A DNA stretch of 64,000 bases from NCBI GenBank assembly GCA_943370145.1, contig CALRPY020000001.1:124001-188000 (forward strand). The letters run 5' to 3'. Numbering within the stretch: the stretch's first letter is position 1; each line of letters starts with the position of its first letter. Position numbers and translations under genes: made by a program. The notes under the pieces are model-generated. The model was not told the origin of the DNA and did no database searches. It saw nothing but the letters and a program-made list of their open reading frames with translations. Origin of the DNA: Ga0077536 sp943370145. GTDB lineage: Bacteria > Pseudomonadota > Gammaproteobacteria > Ga0077536. Below, in pieces: positions 60,988 to 64,000 of the stretch.

Positions 60988-61719
60988 CTAGCCACCGCCG
61001 TTCAGGATGCGGACGAGTTCCTGCGCCGGAATGTATCCGCCGAGTTCCTCGCCCTCTGCCGAATACACCGCTGGCGTGCCTTGCACACCCATGGCCTCGC
61101 CCAGCCTGTAATGCTCGGCCACCGGATTGTCGCACTTCGCATTCTGGATTTTCTTGCCGGTCTTGGCGTTGGTCAGCGCTGTCTGCCGGTCAGGCGCGCA
61201 CCACACGGCGACGGCCTTGTCGTACGACTCGCTGTCGAGTCCGGTTCGCGGGAAAGCCAGGTAGTTCACGGTGACGCCGGCAGAATTCAATTGATTGATT
61301 TCTTTGTGCATTTTTCGACAGTACCCGCAATCTATGTCGGTGAACACGTAGATTTCGTGCTGCGACTTGCCGCCGGTCGCCGGGAAGCGGATAGGGCTGG
61401 TCTCACCCAGGCCCTTGAACGACTCGACCCTGGCCTGCAACCGGCGCTCATCGGTCACGTTGCGCTTCGTCTCGAGATCGAAGATGTCCCCGCGCACGGC
61501 GAACTTGCCGTCCCCCGTCATGTAGAGAATCGTCGGCCCAATGCTGACTTCGTACAGGCCGGGCAGCGGCGCCGGCTTGATGCTGGTCACCTTGGCATCC
61601 GGCAGTACGCTACGAATGCGGGCGGTCAGCTTGGCGCTCAGCGCATCATCGGCGGCCCCCGCCAGCTGTGTGGCGCAGAATGTCAGCAGGAACGCCGCAA
61701 ACAGGCGATAGGAAGTCAT
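60988..61719 (-). CDS. dsbC: Thiol:disulfide interchange protein DsbC
   Basis: 243 residues. A signal peptide ends AGA before ADDALS. An N-terminal dimerisation domain with VTSIKPAPLPGLYEVSIG is followed by the thioredoxin fold with the active site DIDCGYCRKMHKEI; the cis-Pro loop is GVQGTPAVYS. A second Cys pair (CAPD and AKCDNP) is typical of DsbC. It isomerises wrong disulfides in the periplasm. It is convergent with the DUF3108 gene and divergent from the kinase gene. Confidence 0.95.
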   Translation of the reverse strand: MTSYRLFAAFLLTFCATQLAGAADDALSAKLTARIRSVLPDAKVTSIKPAPLPGLYEVSIGPTILYMTGDGKFAVRGDIFDLETKRNVTDERRLQARVESFKGLGETSPIRFPATGGKSQHEIYVFTDIDCGYCRKMHKEINQLNSAGVTVNYLAFPRTGLDSESYDKAVAVWCAPDRQTALTNAKTGKKIQNAKCDNPVAEHYRLGEAMGVQGTPAVYSAEGEELGGYIPAQELVRILNGGG

Positions 61720-61892
61720 CGAAGTTCCTCGATAATAGGTGGATGGGCCCTGGTAGGCGCGTCATGATAAGTTCATCGTGTCGCGCAGGCCACCTCGTGG
61801 CCTCGTGGGTCTGACTGTCCATCCCGCGCGGCGTTCCGTACGACATCCACGGCGCAGGCGTACTCATCCACTGATCGGAGCCGATTCTCAGC

Positions 61893-63212
61893 ATGGAGTC
61901 GCAGCCAGCAGCCAGTCTGGAGGGGCAGCACCTCGGCAAATACCGCCTGGTGCGCAAGATCGGCGCGGGTAACATGGCCACGGTATACCTCGCACGGGAC
62001 CCCTTCATCGATCGCGAGGTTGCAATCAAGGTCGCGCATCGGGCCGGGGACCAGCCTCCCGAACAGGCACAGCGGCAGCGGCAGCTCTTTTTCAACGAGG
62101 CCCAGACGGCGGGAATGCTGCGCCACCCGCACATCATCGCGATCTACGATGCGGGTAGCGAGGATGGCCTCTATTTCATCGTCATGGAGTACGTGCCCGA
62201 CGGACATACCCTCGATGAACACACGAAGCCGGGTCAGCTACTGCCTCTCGCACAGGTCATCAACCTGCTTTACCAGTGCGCGCTCGCCCTCGATTACGCC
62301 CATCGTCGCGGCGTGGTGCACAGGGACATCAAGCCGCGCAACATACTCGTCGGTGCGGCGATGGAGGCGAAAATCGCCGATTTCGGCGTGGCCGTCGCGG
62401 GCAAGGACACGGCGCGCGACGTCGATGAATGGGTGGGGTCGCCGCTCTACATGTCGCCGGAGCAGATCCGGCTCGAGCCGCCCACCGGACAATCCGACCT
62501 GTTCTCGCTGGGCGTGGTGGCCTATCAGCTGCTGACCGGCAGGCACCCCTTCGACGCCAGCAACCTCGAGGCAATCCACCATCGCATCCTCAATACGCGG
62601 CCGCGGCCACTGGCGGAACTCCGCACGGATCTGCCGGACATCTGCCAACGGATCATCGACAAGGCACTCGCCAAGAATCTCCGGTACCGCTACCGGACGG
62701 GCGCGGACCTCGCCGGGGATCTTTCGCTGGTCTACGAATTCCTGCGCGAGGAGCCGCTTGGGGCGTCCCAGCAGGAGAAGTTCTCGCGTATCAGCAGCCT
62801 GCCCTTCTTCAAGGACTTTCCGGATGCGGAGCTGTGGGAATTGGTCCATGCCGGCGAGTGGCTGGTGATCGCCCCGGATTCCGCCATCGTCAACGAGGGT
62901 GACGTCGACGCGGCGTTCTTCGTGGTCGTGGACGGCATTGTGCACGTGGAGAAAAACGGTCGTCGGCTGGTCAAGCTGGCGGCCGGTGAGTGCTTCGGGG
63001 GAGCGGGCGTGAGCGAGGGCCGGAAGCGCCCGTCTTCCATCCGGGCCGACACGGCAGCGACCGTTTTCCGGATCAGGAGCGCGATCATCGACCGGATGTC
63101 GGTCAACGCCCAGTTGCGTTTCCAGCGCTGCTTTATGCATGCGCTGATTGAACGCCTGGAAGTCGCGAACGGTTGGACCGTCGGCGTGGAGGCCGGCCCG
63201 GATGGCAGCTGA
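61893..63212 (+). CDS. Ser/Thr protein kinase with C-terminal cyclic-nucleotide-binding domain
   Basis: 439 residues. The kinase domain (17-285) has GAGNMATVY at 24-32, K46 in VAIKVA, HRDIKPRN with D145 and N150, DFG at 163-165 and GSPLYMSPE in the activation segment, so all catalytic residues are present. The C-terminal part (about 300-415) is a cNMP-binding fold (IVNEGDVDAAFFVVVDGIVHV). Its phosphate-binding cassette reads GECFGGAGVSEGRKRPSS, without the usual FGE Glu, so ligand binding may be altered. No transmembrane helix. Its end overlaps the GspE-like gene by 11 bases. Confidence 0.88.
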   Translation: MESQPAASLEGQHLGKYRLVRKIGAGNMATVYLARDPFIDREVAIKVAHRAGDQPPEQAQRQRQLFFNEAQTAGMLRHPHIIAIYDAGSEDGLYFIVMEYVPDGHTLDEHTKPGQLLPLAQVINLLYQCALALDYAHRRGVVHRDIKPRNILVGAAMEAKIADFGVAVAGKDTARDVDEWVGSPLYMSPEQIRLEPPTGQSDLFSLGVVAYQLLTGRHPFDASNLEAIHHRILNTRPRPLAELRTDLPDICQRIIDKALAKNLRYRYRTGADLAGDLSLVYEFLREEPLGASQQEKFSRISSLPFFKDFPDAELWELVHAGEWLVIAPDSAIVNEGDVDAAFFVVVDGIVHVEKNGRRLVKLAAGECFGGAGVSEGRKRPSSIRADTAATVFRIRSAIIDRMSVNAQLRFQRCFMHALIERLEVANGWTVGVEAGPDGS

Positions 63213-64000
63213 CAAGCCTGCGAGTACCTCGCGTGGCAACGGCGCGCGGCACCCGGACGCGCGCCGCGTGGGTCTCAACGACGTACTCGCGATGTTGCGC
63301 GCTGCCGGCGTTCTCGACGGCAACGCCCTGCGCCGGGTCCGTGGCGCGCTGGGTGATGACGACTCGAGGCATCCGTTCGTGCAACTTGCCGCGCAAGGCG
63401 TGCACAGCGCGACGAGCCCCAGCTATCCGCTGACCCTCGAAACGATTACGCGACTCGTGGCCGAGTCGGCAAAACTGCCGTACTACCGCATCGACCCGTT
63501 GAAGATCGACGTCGCGGCGATCACCGGCCTCGTGTCCCAGGCTTACGCGACCCGCTGGCAGTTCCTGCCGGTGGCGGTCTCCGATACAGAGGTGACGATA
63601 GCCAGCGCGGAACCGTTCGCCGCCGAATGGGAGCGTGAAATCGCGCCGGTCATCAAGCGACGCATCGTGCGCGTGCTGGCCAACCCGGTCGATATCGAAC
63701 GCTACCTGCGCGAGTTCTACGGCGTGAGCCGTTCCATCACGAAGGCGGCCAGCAGCAAGGCTGCCGAGCGCCCGCATGGTGCGGACAACCTGGAGGCCAT
63801 GACGCAGCTCGGCGAAGCAGGCGAGCCCGACGCCAATGACCGGCACATCGTCCACCTGGTCGACTGGCTGCTCCAGTATGCGTTCGAACAGCGTGCGAGT
63901 GACATCCACATCGAGCCGCGGCGCCTGCAGAGCAACATCCGCTTTCGCATTGATGGGGTACTGCACCTTGTCAACCAGATGAGCACGCCGGTGGTTGCGG
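63202..64000 (+). CDS. GspE/PilB-type secretion ATPase (5' part, continues beyond window)
   Basis: 266 residues are visible, from ATG 63202 inside the kinase gene, to the window end. Residues 20-180 look like the MshEN/GspE N-terminal domain (VGLNDVLAMLRAAGVLDGNAL, then LPYYRIDPLKIDVAAITGLV). At about 225 the ATPase core begins with ASDIHIEPRRLQSNIRFRIDGVLH, the RASDIHIEP motif of type II secretion and type IV pilus assembly ATPases. The Walker A part lies beyond the edge. Coupling to the kinase suggests the ATPase may be regulated by phosphorylation or cNMP, but that is inference. Confidence 0.88.
   Translation, partial: MAADKPASTSRGNGARHPDARRVGLNDVLAMLRAAGVLDGNALRRVRGALGDDDSRHPFVQLAAQGVHSATSPSYPLTLETITRLVAESAKLPYYRIDPLKIDVAAITGLVSQAYATRWQFLPVAVSDTEVTIASAEPFAAEWEREIAPVIKRRIVRVLANPVDIERYLREFYGVSRSITKAASSKAAERPHGADNLEAMTQLGEAGEPDANDRHIVHLVDWLLQYAFEQRASDIHIEPRRLQSNIRFRIDGVLHLVNQMSTPVVA

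Noticed and set aside
1..64000. CRISPR arrays, IS elements, tRNA or rRNA genes
   Set aside because: No regular direct repeats with spacers, no transposase frames, and no cloverleaf or rRNA-like stretches were recognised anywhere in the window.

Overview
The window is high-GC DNA from a Gram-negative bacterium, almost certainly a gammaproteobacterium. The evidence is the canonical gammaproteobacterial order rpsB-tsf-pyrH-frr-uppS-cdsA-dxr-rseP-bamA-skp-fabZ-lpxA-lpxB-rnhB-dnaE-accA-tilS, a MutH gene (methyl-directed mismatch repair), a Kdo transferase plus heptose block for LPS core, and a TPP riboswitch in front of thiC. No rRNA, tRNA, IS element, prophage or CRISPR array was seen. I cannot place it more precisely than a free-living, respiring gammaproteobacterium.

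Layout. (1) 1-7.0 kb: a partial secreted protein, a major porin with a clear terminator, and a five-gene minus-strand operon for a tungsten-type aldehyde:ferredoxin oxidoreductase (Fe-S subunit, W subunit, FAD/NAD(P)H subunit, MoaD-like carrier, small unknown). (2) 7.3-14 kb: a substrate-binding protein and a YVTN beta-propeller of the kind found beside PQQ-alcohol-dehydrogenase or lanthanide-uptake genes, a convergent TonB-dependent receptor with unusually acidic Cys-bounded segments, and a MoxY/NarL-type two-component pair. Regions 1 and 2 together suggest alcohol and aldehyde oxidation with metal or cofactor uptake, but no PQQ dehydrogenase is in the window. (3) 14.2-24.1 kb: a GAF-GAF-PAS adenylate cyclase, a sigma54-type two-component pair with a variant GAFTGA loop, a cytochrome b561, and a plus-strand run of an L,D-transpeptidase, a DUF302 protein, an ExbB/MotA-like channel, a single-span partner and two paralogous membrane proteins. 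The last four look like an undescribed proton-channel module. (4) 24.1-43.9 kb: the translation, isoprenoid, outer-membrane and lipid A supercluster. It lacks lpxD at its usual place between skp and fabZ. (5) 43.9-49.1 kb: map, glnD, mutH, dusA. (6) 49.1-60.1 kb: an exported methyltransferase-like protein, thiC with its riboswitch, an isoaspartate methyltransferase homologue, a rhodanese, a TolC-family protein, an isochorismatase-fold hydrolase, a DEDD nuclease, a glycine-zipper protein, and waaA-hldD-hldE. (7) 60.2-64 kb: a DUF3108 protein, dsbC, a Ser/Thr kinase fused to a cyclic-nucleotide-binding domain, and the start of a GspE/PilB-type ATPase.

How they work together: most of 24-60 kb is envelope and translation housekeeping in tightly overlapping operons (4-bp and longer overlaps). 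The accessory material is concentrated in 1-24 kb and 61-64 kb. The most notable points are the putative metal/PQQ-linked uptake module next to a W-enzyme operon, the ExbB-like four-gene module, the missing lpxD, a dusA with no ordinary start codon covering its conserved N-terminus, and a cAMP theme (a complete class III cyclase plus a kinase with a divergent cNMP domain).
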